Made by a program: the position numbers and the translations under genes. Positions 14,787 through 21,654 of a stretch of 24,943 bases of DNA are shown piece after piece; position 1 is the first letter of the stretch; each line of letters starts with the position of its first letter. The notes under the pieces are model-generated. The model ran no database searches. It worked only from the letters and a program-made list of their open reading frames with translations, and was not told the DNA's origin. Origin of the DNA: CAYRWK01 sp964427965 (GTDB taxonomy: Bacteria; Patescibacteriota; WWE3; UBA101185; UBA10185); contig CAYRWK010000005.1 of NCBI GenBank assembly GCA_964427965.1, forward strand, positions 1 to 24,943, read 5' to 3'.

Positions 14787-15347
14787 ATGAATATAACCAA
14801 CAGGGCTTTAAAAACACTCTTTATTTACAATGGAATATTTGTTTTCGCTGGCAGTTTGTTGGGCCCTTTGTACGCTGTCTATGTCAAAGGGCTAGACGCA
14901 CACATTCTATCCGTCAGTTTATCTTGGGCTGCTTTTCTTATTTCTACTACATTTTTTACTTTTCTACTGTCAAAGTTTGGCGATAGAATTAAACATAAAG
15001 ATTACTTATTGATGGCGGGTTATTTAATTCGTTCGGCTGTGTGGATAATGTACGCGTTTGTAGGAAATGTTGCCGCCTTGATTTTGTTGCAACTTTTACT
15101 TGGAGTAGGCGAGGCTTTTGGTACGCCTTCCTTCGACGCGCTTTTTGCTGAACACTTGGACAAAGGAAAACATATTTGTGAATATTCGGATTGGAAAGTT
15201 ATTTCAAATTTGGTACTTGCATTTGGTACTGTGCTTGGTGGTTTTATAGTAAGTTATTTTGGATTTACCATTTTGTTTATTTGTATGTCCTTATTATCTT
15301 TGGCAGCATTTTTTGGTATATTGTTCAAACCAAAGAGGTCTTTGTAG
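14787..15347 (+). CDS. Half-size MFS transporter-like membrane protein
   Basis: The product is 186 aa with six likely membrane helices, corresponding to the N-terminal half of a Major Facilitator Superfamily transporter (normally about 400 aa, twelve helices). A degenerate motif A (KFGDRIKHK) sits between helices two and three, and the GVGEAFGTPSFDALFAEH stretch at about 109-126 resembles the MFS helix-four/five region. It is not an obvious pseudogene: alaS starts 10 nt after its stop and no second half follows. It may act as a homodimer or in complex with another protein; the substrate is unknown. It starts 12 nt after tRNA-Cys with no Shine-Dalgarno, so it is probably transcribed with the tRNA. 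Confidence 0.78.
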   Translation: MNITNRALKTLFIYNGIFVFAGSLLGPLYAVYVKGLDAHILSVSLSWAAFLISTTFFTFLLSKFGDRIKHKDYLLMAGYLIRSAVWIMYAFVGNVAALILLQLLLGVGEAFGTPSFDALFAEHLDKGKHICEYSDWKVISNLVLAFGTVLGGFIVSYFGFTILFICMSLLSLAAFFGILFKPKRSL

Positions 15348-15357
15348 TTACAAAAAA

Positions 15358-17199
15358 ATGACATCGCAAGAAATTTTAACTAAATTTATAAAGTTTTATG
15401 AAGCAAGGGGTCATAAGTTGATTCCTAATGTTTCCTTAGTTCCAGAGAATGATCCTACACTTCTTTTTGTAAACTCCGGAATGTTCCCTTTAGTTCCATA
15501 TTTATCAGGGCAATCTCACCCCATGGGGAAACGCCTAGTAAACATACAGAGATCTTTAAGACTTCAAGATATCGAGGAGGTTGGGGATGTAAGACACACC
15601 TGCGTTTTTCATATGATGGGAAACTGGAGTTTGGGCGATTACTTCAAGAAGGAACAGCTCTCGTGGGTTTATGAATTCTTGATTGACCAGCTGGGTTTAG
15701 ATATTACAAAGATGTATGCAACGGTTTTTGCAGGCGACTCGACCTCACCAAAGGATGAGGAATCAATAGCGATATTAAAAGATACTTTTGCAAAATACGG
15801 CATTAAAGCCAAGGAGGGCGAGCGTATCTTCCCGTGCGGTAGGAAAAGCAATTGGTGGCAACGTGGTGACGCAGTAGGAGAACTTGGAGGTCCCGATAGT
15901 GAAATTTACTACTACCTAGGTGATTCCACTCCAAAACTTGGTACAAGCCCCGAAGATGACGAGAATAACTTTCTTGAAATAGGAAACTCTGTCTTTATGC
16001 AATACATCAAGACCGGAGATGGCTGGTCACAACTTTCTCAAAAGAATGTCGATTTTGGGGGAGGTTTGGAAAGAATCGCACTCGCTGTACAGAATAAGAA
16101 AGATATCTACGAAACTGACAATTTCTTCCCGATAATCCAGAAGATGGGGGATATAAGCCAGGAAAAGTACGGATCCTCCGAAAAGGTTACAAAATCTATG
16201 AGAATAGTTGCGGACCATGTTAGAGCCGCTGTTCTTCTTGCCATGGATGGCGTATCCCCCGGAAGCAAGGAACAAGACTATGTATCCAGAAGATTACTGC
16301 GAAGAATGTTACTGGCTTCCAGAAATCTTGGTATTGTCGGCGGGGTTTCTGAAAACCTTGTGCCGATTGTGTGCCAAATGTTTTCTTGGTTGTATCCGGA
16401 ACTCTCTAATAAAGTTGGAGATATATTAAGTATTTTTGTACGTGAGGAGAAAGATTTTGAAAGAGTGATTCAGGAGGGAACAAAATACCTTAGTAAAGAA
16501 CGTCATAAGACAAAGGTAATGGAAGCGATTAGAGATCCCAAAAACAGTCGCGGTAAGTTGGCTTCGATAGCATTTGAATTATATCAATCCTTAGGTTATC
16601 CGTTTGATTTGTTCAAACAGTATCTTTCTGAAAACGGATACAGTGACCCGGGGCTCGAAACAGTCTTTTTATCTCGATTCTTCGACCACCAGGAACAGTC
16701 CAGAGAGGGGGCCGGGGGTAAATTTAAAGGTGGTCTTGCCGATCAGTCTGATCAAGTAGTTAAATACCACACCGCAACCCATCTGTTACACCAGGCTTTG
16801 AGAGAGGTACTTGGCGATCAAGTTGCACAACAGGGGAGCAATATAACGGGAGAACGCCTACGCTTTGATTTTTCATACCCTCAAAAGCTTACCGACGAAG
16901 AAATAGCTAAAGTGGAGACAAAAGTGAATGAGATTGTTGCTAAAAAATTACCGGTGCAATTTGAAATACTAAACAAAGCTGAAGCAGAAAAAACCGGTGC
17001 CTTGCACTTTTTTGGAGATAAATACGGGGATCAGGTTAAAGTTTACTTTGTTGGAGAGAATCTTGAAAACGCTTACAGCAAGGAGTTTTGTGGCGGACCT
17101 CATGTTCAAAACACAGGTGAGCTTGCCCCTATTACGATTTATAAACAAGAGAGTATTGGTAAAGGGAAGATGCGTATTTACGCTAAGTTTGTCTCTTGA
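15358..17199 (+). CDS. alaS: Alanyl-tRNA synthetase, short form
   Basis: This class II synthetase attaches alanine to tRNA-Ala. The N-terminal catalytic domain begins with TSQEILTKFIKFYEARGH and LVPENDPTLLFVNSGM. The editing (SAD) domain has the zinc site H471-x3-H475 (HTATHLLH) and C578-x3-H582 (CGGPH). At 613 aa it ends right after this domain, whereas typical bacterial AlaRS is about 875 aa with a C-terminal DHHA1/C-Ala domain. Short AlaRS forms are known from Patescibacteria. The frame is open upstream to 15259, but ATG 15358 matches family N-termini and avoids overlap with the MFS gene. GAGG lies too far upstream to act well. The stop codon is embedded in the groE promoter/CIRCE. Confidence 0.95.
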   Translation: MTSQEILTKFIKFYEARGHKLIPNVSLVPENDPTLLFVNSGMFPLVPYLSGQSHPMGKRLVNIQRSLRLQDIEEVGDVRHTCVFHMMGNWSLGDYFKKEQLSWVYEFLIDQLGLDITKMYATVFAGDSTSPKDEESIAILKDTFAKYGIKAKEGERIFPCGRKSNWWQRGDAVGELGGPDSEIYYYLGDSTPKLGTSPEDDENNFLEIGNSVFMQYIKTGDGWSQLSQKNVDFGGGLERIALAVQNKKDIYETDNFFPIIQKMGDISQEKYGSSEKVTKSMRIVADHVRAAVLLAMDGVSPGSKEQDYVSRRLLRRMLLASRNLGIVGGVSENLVPIVCQMFSWLYPELSNKVGDILSIFVREEKDFERVIQEGTKYLSKERHKTKVMEAIRDPKNSRGKLASIAFELYQSLGYPFDLFKQYLSENGYSDPGLETVFLSRFFDHQEQSREGAGGKFKGGLADQSDQVVKYHTATHLLHQALREVLGDQVAQQGSNITGERLRFDFSYPQKLTDEEIAKVETKVNEIVAKKLPVQFEILNKAEAEKTGALHFFGDKYGDQVKVYFVGENLENAYSKEFCGGPHVQNTGELAPITIYKQESIGKGKMRIYAKFVS

Positions 17200-17222
17200 C
17201 ACTCTCGCCCCTTGAGTGCTAT
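17196..17222. promoter_or_regulatory. CIRCE operator (HrcA-binding site)
   Basis: TTGACACTC (17196-17204), a 9-nt spacer and GAGTGCTAT (17214-17222) match the CIRCE consensus TTAGCACTC-N9-GAGTGCTAA at 15 of 18 positions with the exact spacing. HrcA bound here would cover both the -35 and the first bases of the -10 of groESL and block transcription until heat or misfolded protein relieves it. No hrcA gene is in the window. Confidence 0.88.
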
Positions 17223-17225
17223 AAA
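17196..17225 (+). promoter_or_regulatory. groESL promoter (TTGACA / TATAAA)
   Basis: TTGACA (17196-17201) and TATAAA (17220-17225) are separated by 18 nt, a near-consensus housekeeping promoter. The -35 includes the alaS TGA stop (17197-17199). Transcription should start near 17232, giving a leader of about 72 nt. This is the clearest -35/-10 pair in the window. Confidence 0.8.
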
Positions 17226-17235
17226 TTTGCAGGCA

Positions 17236-17259
17236 AAGTTAAACAATACAGTTTAACTT
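17236..17259 (+). ncRNA. Hairpin in the groESL 5' leader
   Basis: AAGTTAAAC (17236-17244) and GTTTAACTT (17251-17259) form a perfect 9-bp stem with a 6-nt loop, close to the predicted 5' end of the mRNA. It is AT-rich and not followed by a U-tract, so it is not a terminator. It could protect the transcript end or be temperature-sensitive structure; it does not cover the groES ribosome-binding site. Confidence 0.5.
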
Positions 17260-17303
17260 GAGCTAATTTAGTTTACTTATTTTCTATCAGAGGAGAATCG
17301 TTT

Positions 17304-17597
17304 ATGAAAAAATTAAAACCATTAGCAGATTATCTTCTTATCGAACCCTTACAAAAAGAAACAACCACTGCAAGTGGCATTGTTATTCCGGATACAGTTA
17401 AAGAAAAACCCCAAGAAGGTAAAGTTATTGCCGTAGGACCGGGTCGTAAAGATGATGACGGCAAACGTGTTCCTGTTGAAGTTAAAGCCGGGGAAATAGT
17501 TATGTACAAAAAATGGGGTGGAACTGAAGTTAAGATCGAAAACAAAGAATATTTGTTAGTTAAAGAAGAAGATATTATTGCAGTAGTTGAAAGTTAA
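17304..17597 (+). CDS. groES: Co-chaperonin GroES (Cpn10)
   Basis: The product is 97 aa, the standard length. It starts LKPLADYLLIEPL and has the mobile loop ETTTASGIVIPDTVKEKP (about 18-35) that contacts GroEL, followed by EGKVIAVGPG and a C-terminal LVKEEDIIAVVE strand. Seven copies cap the GroEL ring during ATP-driven folding in the cytoplasm. AGAGGAG (17289-17295) lies 8 nt before the ATG, one of the strongest ribosome-binding sites in the window. It is the first gene of the CIRCE-controlled groESL operon. Confidence 0.98.
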   Translation: MKKLKPLADYLLIEPLQKETTTASGIVIPDTVKEKPQEGKVIAVGPGRKDDDGKRVPVEVKAGEIVMYKKWGGTEVKIENKEYLLVKEEDIIAVVES

Positions 17598-17601
17598 TTT
17601 T

Positions 17602-17622
17602 GCAGGGAAACCCTGTATTTTT
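17602..17622 (+). terminator. Intercistronic hairpin with U-tract between groES and groEL
   Basis: CAGGG-AAA-CCCTG (17603-17615), extendable by a G-U pair, is followed at once by TATTTTT. It is built like a small intrinsic terminator but precedes groEL and its ribosome-binding site. It may be a weak attenuator or an mRNA-end stabiliser that sets different groES and groEL levels. Confidence 0.5.
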
Positions 17623-17636
17623 AGGAGGTTTAAATT

Positions 17637-19301
17637 ATGTCAGCAAAAAGTATTTTATATGGAGATCAAGCCCGTGCAAAGCTTAAAGCCGGTGTTGATA
17701 AGTTAGCAAAAGCTGTTGGTACCACTCTTGGTCCAAAAGGTAGAAATGTTGCCCTTGATAAAAGCTGGGGAGCACCACAGGTTGTTCACGATGGTGTGAC
17801 TGTAGCAAAAGAAATTGAACTTGAAGATAAATTTGAAAACATGGGAGCACAACTTGTTAAAGATGCTGCCTCCAAAACCAACGACATTGCCGGGGACGGT
17901 ACAACTACCGCCACTGTTATAGCTCAAGCATTAGTGGATGAAGGTTTAAAAAACATTTCCGCCGGTGCAAATCCTATGATTTTGCGCAAAGGTTTAGAAA
18001 AAGCCTTGGATATTGCAGTGAACGAAATTAAGAAACTATCCAAACCCATTTCCAACAATGACGAAAAAGCTCAAATTGCAACCATCTCCGCTCAAAGCGA
18101 AGAAATAGGTAAGTTAATCGCAGAGGCTATGAGCAAAGTCGGTAACACCGGCGTTATCACCGTTGAGGAATCCAAGGGGTTTGAGCTAGAACTTGAATAC
18201 AAAGAAGGTATGCAGTTTGATAAAGGTTATGCTTCTGCTTACTTTGTAACCAATCCTGAAAGAATGGAGTCTGTTATTGAAGACCCATACTTACTAGTAA
18301 CCGACGCCAAAATCTCTAACCTACAGGAAATGCTTCCAATGCTTGAAAACTTTGTGAAGGTTTCCAAGAACTTGGTTATCATTGCTGATGACGTTGACGG
18401 TGAGGCTTTAGCAACTCTTGTTGTAAATAAAATTCGTGGCACTTTTAACGCTTTAGCTATAAAAGCTCCCGGATTTGGTGACAGAAGAGAGGCTATGCTT
18501 GAGGATATTGCAATCTTGACCGGCGCCACTTTGGTTTCAGAAAAGACAGGCAGAAAATTGGACTCAGTAACCGTAGAAGATTTGGGACGAGCTGAAAGAG
18601 TAATTAGCGATAAGGACAACACCACGATTGTTGGGGGTAAGGGTAAAAAAGCTGAAATAAAAAAGAGAATCGAGCAAATTGAAACTCAAATTGAACAAAC
18701 TACTTCCGAATACGACAAGGATAAGCTAAAAGAAAGATTAGCTAAACTTAGCGGAGGAGTTGCGGTAATTAACGTTGGTGCTGCAACTGAAACTGAATTA
18801 AAAGAAAAGAAATTGCGTGTTGAAGATGCTGTTAACGCTACAAAAGCTGCGGTTGAGGAAGGTATTGTTCCGGGAGGCGGAGTTGCCTTTTTGAGAATCA
18901 GAGAAGCTTTGGATAAGATGAAATTAGAGGGCGAGGAGGCTGTTGGGGCTAGAATCTTGTACTCTGCCATGGAAAAACCTCTTAGACTTATTGTGTCTAA
19001 TGCGGGTGAAGACGGCGGCAAAGTTTTGGGTGAAATTGAAAGGCTTGTGAAAGACCAAAAGAATCCAAACCTTGGATTTAACGTCTTGTCCATGAAGTAC
19101 GAAGATATGGTAAAGGGAGGAATTATTGATCCTGCAAAAGTTACCAGAAGTGCGTTGCAAAATGCGGTAAGTGTTGCGGTAATGATTTTAACAACTGACA
19201 GTCTTATAACTGAAGCTCCAAAGAAAGATGAACCGAAGATGGGCGGAGGTGCCGGTATGGGTGGCATGGGCGGTATGGATGGTATGGACGGGATGATGTA
19301 A
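17637..19301 (+). CDS. groEL: Chaperonin GroEL (Cpn60)
   Basis: The product is 554 aa, full length. The N-terminal equatorial domain has the ATP-site motif GDGTTTAT with D87, at the same position as in E. coli. The apical domain (about 190-375) includes the EGMQFDKGYASAYFVTNPE entry strand, and the protein ends with a Gly-Gly-Met-rich tail that projects into the cavity. Fourteen subunits form the folding chamber with GroES. AGGAGG (17623-17628) lies 8 nt before the ATG, an ideal ribosome-binding site. It is co-transcribed with groES 39 nt upstream under CIRCE control. The gene ends 20 nt before the scaffold gap, so its terminator is not visible. Confidence 0.98.
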   Translation: MSAKSILYGDQARAKLKAGVDKLAKAVGTTLGPKGRNVALDKSWGAPQVVHDGVTVAKEIELEDKFENMGAQLVKDAASKTNDIAGDGTTTATVIAQALVDEGLKNISAGANPMILRKGLEKALDIAVNEIKKLSKPISNNDEKAQIATISAQSEEIGKLIAEAMSKVGNTGVITVEESKGFELELEYKEGMQFDKGYASAYFVTNPERMESVIEDPYLLVTDAKISNLQEMLPMLENFVKVSKNLVIIADDVDGEALATLVVNKIRGTFNALAIKAPGFGDRREAMLEDIAILTGATLVSEKTGRKLDSVTVEDLGRAERVISDKDNTTIVGGKGKKAEIKKRIEQIETQIEQTTSEYDKDKLKERLAKLSGGVAVINVGAATETELKEKKLRVEDAVNATKAAVEEGIVPGGGVAFLRIREALDKMKLEGEEAVGARILYSAMEKPLRLIVSNAGEDGGKVLGEIERLVKDQKNPNLGFNVLSMKYEDMVKGGIIDPAKVTRSALQNAVSVAVMILTTDSLITEAPKKDEPKMGGGAGMGGMGGMDGMDGMM

Positions 19302-19321
19302 ATCTGAATTAATTTAACATC

Positions 19322-19421
19322 NNNNNNNNNNNNNNNNNNNNNNNNNNNNNNNNNNNNNNNNNNNNNNNNNNNNNNNNNNNNNNNNNNNNNNNNNNNNNNN
19401 NNNNNNNNNNNNNNNNNNNNN
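19322..19421. other. Assembly gap (100 N)
   Basis: Exactly 100 N, the usual placeholder for a scaffold gap of unknown size. It removes the 3' end of the RfaE2-like gene and any terminator of groEL. The two flanks need not be adjacent at this distance. Confidence 0.99.
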
Positions 19422-19675
19422 TGTAACGAAGCAACTACCCTGCACCGTACCCTCTGATTGTATATTGGACGGCTTACGCCCTTTGTTTTTTTAATTGCCT
19501 CATCACTATCCAATCCTACAACCAGCAAATCAACATGCTTCTTTGCTTCATCAAACAGAGTTATATGTCCGATATGCAAAATATCAAAACAACCTGTTAT
19601 TAACCCAATTTTCTTGGTCTTTCTTAATGGCTCCAGAATCTTAATAATCTGATTTAAGGACTTAACCTGTCCCAT
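19422..19675 (-). CDS. Cytidylyltransferase-like (RfaE2/HldE-type) nucleotidyltransferase, 3' end missing
   Basis: Only the first 84 residues are present; the rest lies in the gap. The segment GCFDILHIGH (28-37) holds the HIGH-type nucleotide-binding motif of the cytidylyltransferase superfamily, and VVGLDSDEAIKKTKG with PIYNQRVRCRVVASL fits the RfaE2 (ADP-heptose synthase C-terminal domain) and FAD-synthetase-like group. RfaE2 enzymes activate a sugar-1-phosphate, which fits the envelope-glycan setting, but the substrate-defining part is missing. It starts 26 nt after the stop of the upstream nucleotidyltransferase gene on the same strand and is probably the last gene of the wzz-rnhA-NTase run. 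No clear ribosome-binding site is seen. Confidence 0.82.
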
Positions 19676-19701
19676 ATATTATTTAGTTTTTGGCAGTTTT
19701 C

Positions 19702-20568
19702 CTACAAACCCTCAACCAACTTCTCAAACTTATCCAAAATCCACTTTGTATTATCATCCCTTCTAAAATGAATAAAGTGTTTTTTAGTAACCTCTTTAGT
19801 CTTTCTCCTTCTCATATACCCCACTTGCATAAACATTGCAAGATTTTCCAAGATGTCCAAAATCAAACTTCCGCGTTGTTTTTTACCATCTTTTAAACCT
19901 GAAAAAGTACACTTAAAACTCGCGATATAGTCAAAGACCCATTTGTTGCTTTTTACAAATTTAAAGTAGGTTTCATCCCTGTTTATAACCGGTCTCATAA
20001 GTACAATGTCGTGTGCAACATGGATATTTTGTTTGCTTGCCGGCCACTCCATATTTTTTTCATCCACCAAAAGATTTGGGCAAATTTTGCCGGCACTGTT
20101 TTTGTCCCCTCGCAGTTTACCTATAATCTTTAAAATCAAAAACAAAAACCCTCTAGTTAACCACAGTCTATTAGCTTTAGCCACAACAAAAACATCAATA
20201 TCCGAATCCTTTCCGGTGTTAAAAGCCGCCACTGATCCTGTAACACACAGCATTTTTATCCAAGGAATCATTTCCAAAGTTTTAAACACATAATCGTTGT
20301 CTTTAAGCAGTTTTAAAGTACTGTCTACATGTTTTGTCCAATTAACAGGCTGAAAGCCTGGGGCGTAGTATTTATGAAACTTTGATTTAACATCTCCCTT
20401 TTTAACTAATCTAATCACCTCATCGTGCAAAAACTTACCTGCAAAAGTCTTTGAGGAAATTAGTGTTGTACATAGCTGATGGTATGAAACAGGGTACTTA
20501 AAAATAGATCTATATGCTAAGGTCTCTTTTATTGCTTGCGCGCATGGATTGTCTTTTACAGTCGTCAT
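19702..20568 (-). CDS. Pol-beta-type nucleotidyltransferase with N-terminal winged-helix-like region
   Basis: The predicted product is 288 aa. The catalytic signature is G111-S112 followed by D121-S-D123-I-D125, the GS...DxD arrangement of the polymerase-beta nucleotidyltransferase fold. The first ~75 residues (SIFKYPVSYHQLCTTLI, then EVIRLVKKGDVKSKF) resemble a winged-helix unit. The C-terminal half is helical and basic. The substrate is unknown: relatives range from antibiotic-modifying enzymes to toxin-antitoxin MNTs and tRNA-modifying enzymes. The gene overlaps rnhA by 4 nt (ATGA) and no separate ribosome-binding site is seen, so re-initiation from rnhA is likely. A housekeeping or glycan-linked role fits the neighbours better than a toxin-antitoxin pair. 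Confidence 0.72.
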   Translation of the reverse strand: MTTVKDNPCAQAIKETLAYRSIFKYPVSYHQLCTTLISSKTFAGKFLHDEVIRLVKKGDVKSKFHKYYAPGFQPVNWTKHVDSTLKLLKDNDYVFKTLEMIPWIKMLCVTGSVAAFNTGKDSDIDVFVVAKANRLWLTRGFLFLILKIIGKLRGDKNSAGKICPNLLVDEKNMEWPASKQNIHVAHDIVLMRPVINRDETYFKFVKSNKWVFDYIASFKCTFSGLKDGKKQRGSLILDILENLAMFMQVGYMRRRKTKEVTKKHFIHFRRDDNTKWILDKFEKLVEGL

Positions 20569-20969
20569 TTACAGCTTGTTGTAGCGTCCAAAACTTTATT
20601 AACTAGAGCATCTGCCTCTTTATTTTTGGTTCTTGGAATATGGACAAACGTTACATTAGAAAACTTTTGGCAGAGTCCCTTTGCTTCCTTATGCATCTTT
20701 TCCAGTCTCTCGTTTTTAACCTTATACAAGCCAAGCATTTGTTTAACCACTAGTTCACTGTCCAGGCGACACTCAAGCTCCAAAACACCTTTACTAATTG
20801 CAAGTTTCAGACCTTCTATTAAGGCCAAATATTCCGCTTCGTTGTTGGTAGCCGAGCCAATATACCTGCCAAGTTCAGTAACAGTAGCGTTTTCTAAATC
20901 TTTTAAAACCACACCAATTGCTGATGGGCCGGGATTACCCCTTGCACCGCCGTCTGTAAATAAAATCAT
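20565..20969 (-). CDS. rnhA: Ribonuclease HI-like protein
   Basis: The product is 134 aa. All four carboxylates of the RNase HI active site are visible: D6 (FTDGGARGNPGP), E46 (NNEAEYLAL), D70 (CRLDSELVVKQM) and D120 (KEADALVN). The short form without the basic handle region, with this pattern, resembles archaeal and Gram-positive (STO/YpdQ-like) RNase HI. It should cut the RNA strand of RNA-DNA hybrids in the cytoplasm. AAAGGAG lies 4 nt before the ATG, and the gene overlaps both neighbours by 4 nt (ATGA), fixing it within an operon led by the Wzz-like gene. That setting is functionally unexpected. Confidence 0.92.
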   Translation of the reverse strand: MILFTDGGARGNPGPSAIGVVLKDLENATVTELGRYIGSATNNEAEYLALIEGLKLAISKGVLELECRLDSELVVKQMLGLYKVKNERLEKMHKEAKGLCQKFSNVTFVHIPRTKNKEADALVNKVLDATTSCK

Positions 20970-21580
20970 TTCGCTCCTTTGATAAATTTTACTAACGCTA
21001 TTCCAAAAGTCGATATTAAAAATCCAAATCCCAGACCTACCACAGTATTAATTAAAATATTTCGATACTGCGCCTTGACCACAGGATTTCCTAACACGGC
21101 AATTTGTAAAGCCGGATCACCATTTTTATTAATTACATTTGTCAATTCTATAGTTTCCCGGGTTATATATTTCCAAAGCTCAAGTCCCGCCTCAGAAGAA
21201 TTGCCTTTTATGGTTAGAGTAAGCAGTTGCGGGGAGGTTTTTTTAACTTTAATTTGTTTGGAAATTTTTCTTAGAGTCTGTTCGTTAACCTTTTGATCAA
21301 AGTGAATCAAGGCAAGACTTTTTATATCAGTGCTTTCCAAGATACCGGCTACGGTGTTTGTGTAAGCTATAGCTGTTTGCTGACCATAGTATCCTTCATA
21401 AGTAAAAAATTGAGAACTTCCTTTATCAACTGTTCTGTGAACAAATAAGGAGCCGGTAGCGAGATATTTTTGGGGAAGAACATAATATGAGATGCAACCC
21501 AATAAAGCACATAAAAGAGTTATTAAGGCTATAGTAACGGCATTCTTCTTAAAAAAATTCACTAATTCTGCAAATTCCAT
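20966..21580 (-). CDS. Wzz/YveK-like chain-length determinant protein
   Basis: The product is 204 aa. Its two membrane helices (about residues 14-34 and 174-196) frame an extracellular helical region of about 140 residues, the Wzz architecture without a fused kinase domain. The N-terminal pattern FKKNAVTIALITLLCALLG ... YYVLPQKYLATGSLFV is typical of polysaccharide co-polymerases. Such proteins set polymer length together with a Wzy polymerase or act as a kinase adaptor. Its second helix is followed by a short basic tail. The ATG has a perfect TATAAT box ending 6 nt upstream and no ribosome-binding site, predicting a leaderless mRNA. It heads the operon with rnhA, the nucleotidyltransferase and the RfaE2-like gene. 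Confidence 0.82.
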   Translation of the reverse strand: MEFAELVNFFKKNAVTIALITLLCALLGCISYYVLPQKYLATGSLFVHRTVDKGSSQFFTYEGYYGQQTAIAYTNTVAGILESTDIKSLALIHFDQKVNEQTLRKISKQIKVKKTSPQLLTLTIKGNSSEAGLELWKYITRETIELTNVINKNGDPALQIAVLGNPVVKAQYRNILINTVVGLGFGFLISTFGIALVKFIKGAK

Positions 21581-21586
21581 GAGGCT

Positions 21587-21592
21587 ATTATA
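21587..21592 (-). promoter_or_regulatory. Consensus -10 of the Wzz-like operon (leaderless)
   Basis: A perfect TATAAT on the minus strand, 6 nt (21586-21581) before the ATG, so +1 falls on the start codon. TTAGGG at an 18-nt spacing is a weak -35. Confidence 0.75.
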
Positions 21593-21602
21593 TTACACCT
21601 TC

Positions 21603-21631
21603 TTGTAAAACCCTAAAGAAAAAAATATACT
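21603..21631 (+). promoter_or_regulatory. Promoter of the SDR-DUF4012 gene
   Basis: TTGTAA (21603-21608) and TATACT (21626-21631) are separated by 17 nt. Transcription should start near 21638, leaving a 17-nt leader that begins AAGGA. It is divergent from the Wzz-like operon promoter, with 74 bp between the two start codons. Confidence 0.65.
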
Positions 21632-21654
21632 TATGCTAAGGAATCCTGCCCAAC

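Noticed and set aside
15259..15357. N-terminal extension of alaS by 33 codons
   Set aside because: It would overlap the MFS gene and encode a Cys/Tyr-rich stretch unlike AlaRS; ATG 15358 fits the family start.
18239..19160. Long open frames on the minus strand inside groEL
   Set aside because: They are antisense to a highly conserved gene, have Ser/Phe-rich compositions typical of reversed coding sequence and lack start signals.
18686..19675. A single minus-strand frame crossing the N gap from the RfaE2-like gene into groEL
   Set aside because: The join is only a product of reading through N. The part past the gap is groEL antisense; the true gene is truncated at 19422.
19702..20969. RNase HI and nucleotidyltransferase as a toxin-antitoxin or defence pair
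   Set aside because: RNase HI has an intact housekeeping active site, the nucleotidyltransferase is longer than MNT antitoxins and no HEPN partner is present.
20536..20982. 148-codon plus-strand frame over rnhA
   Set aside because: It is antisense to RNase HI, whose four active-site residues and operon overlaps are convincing.
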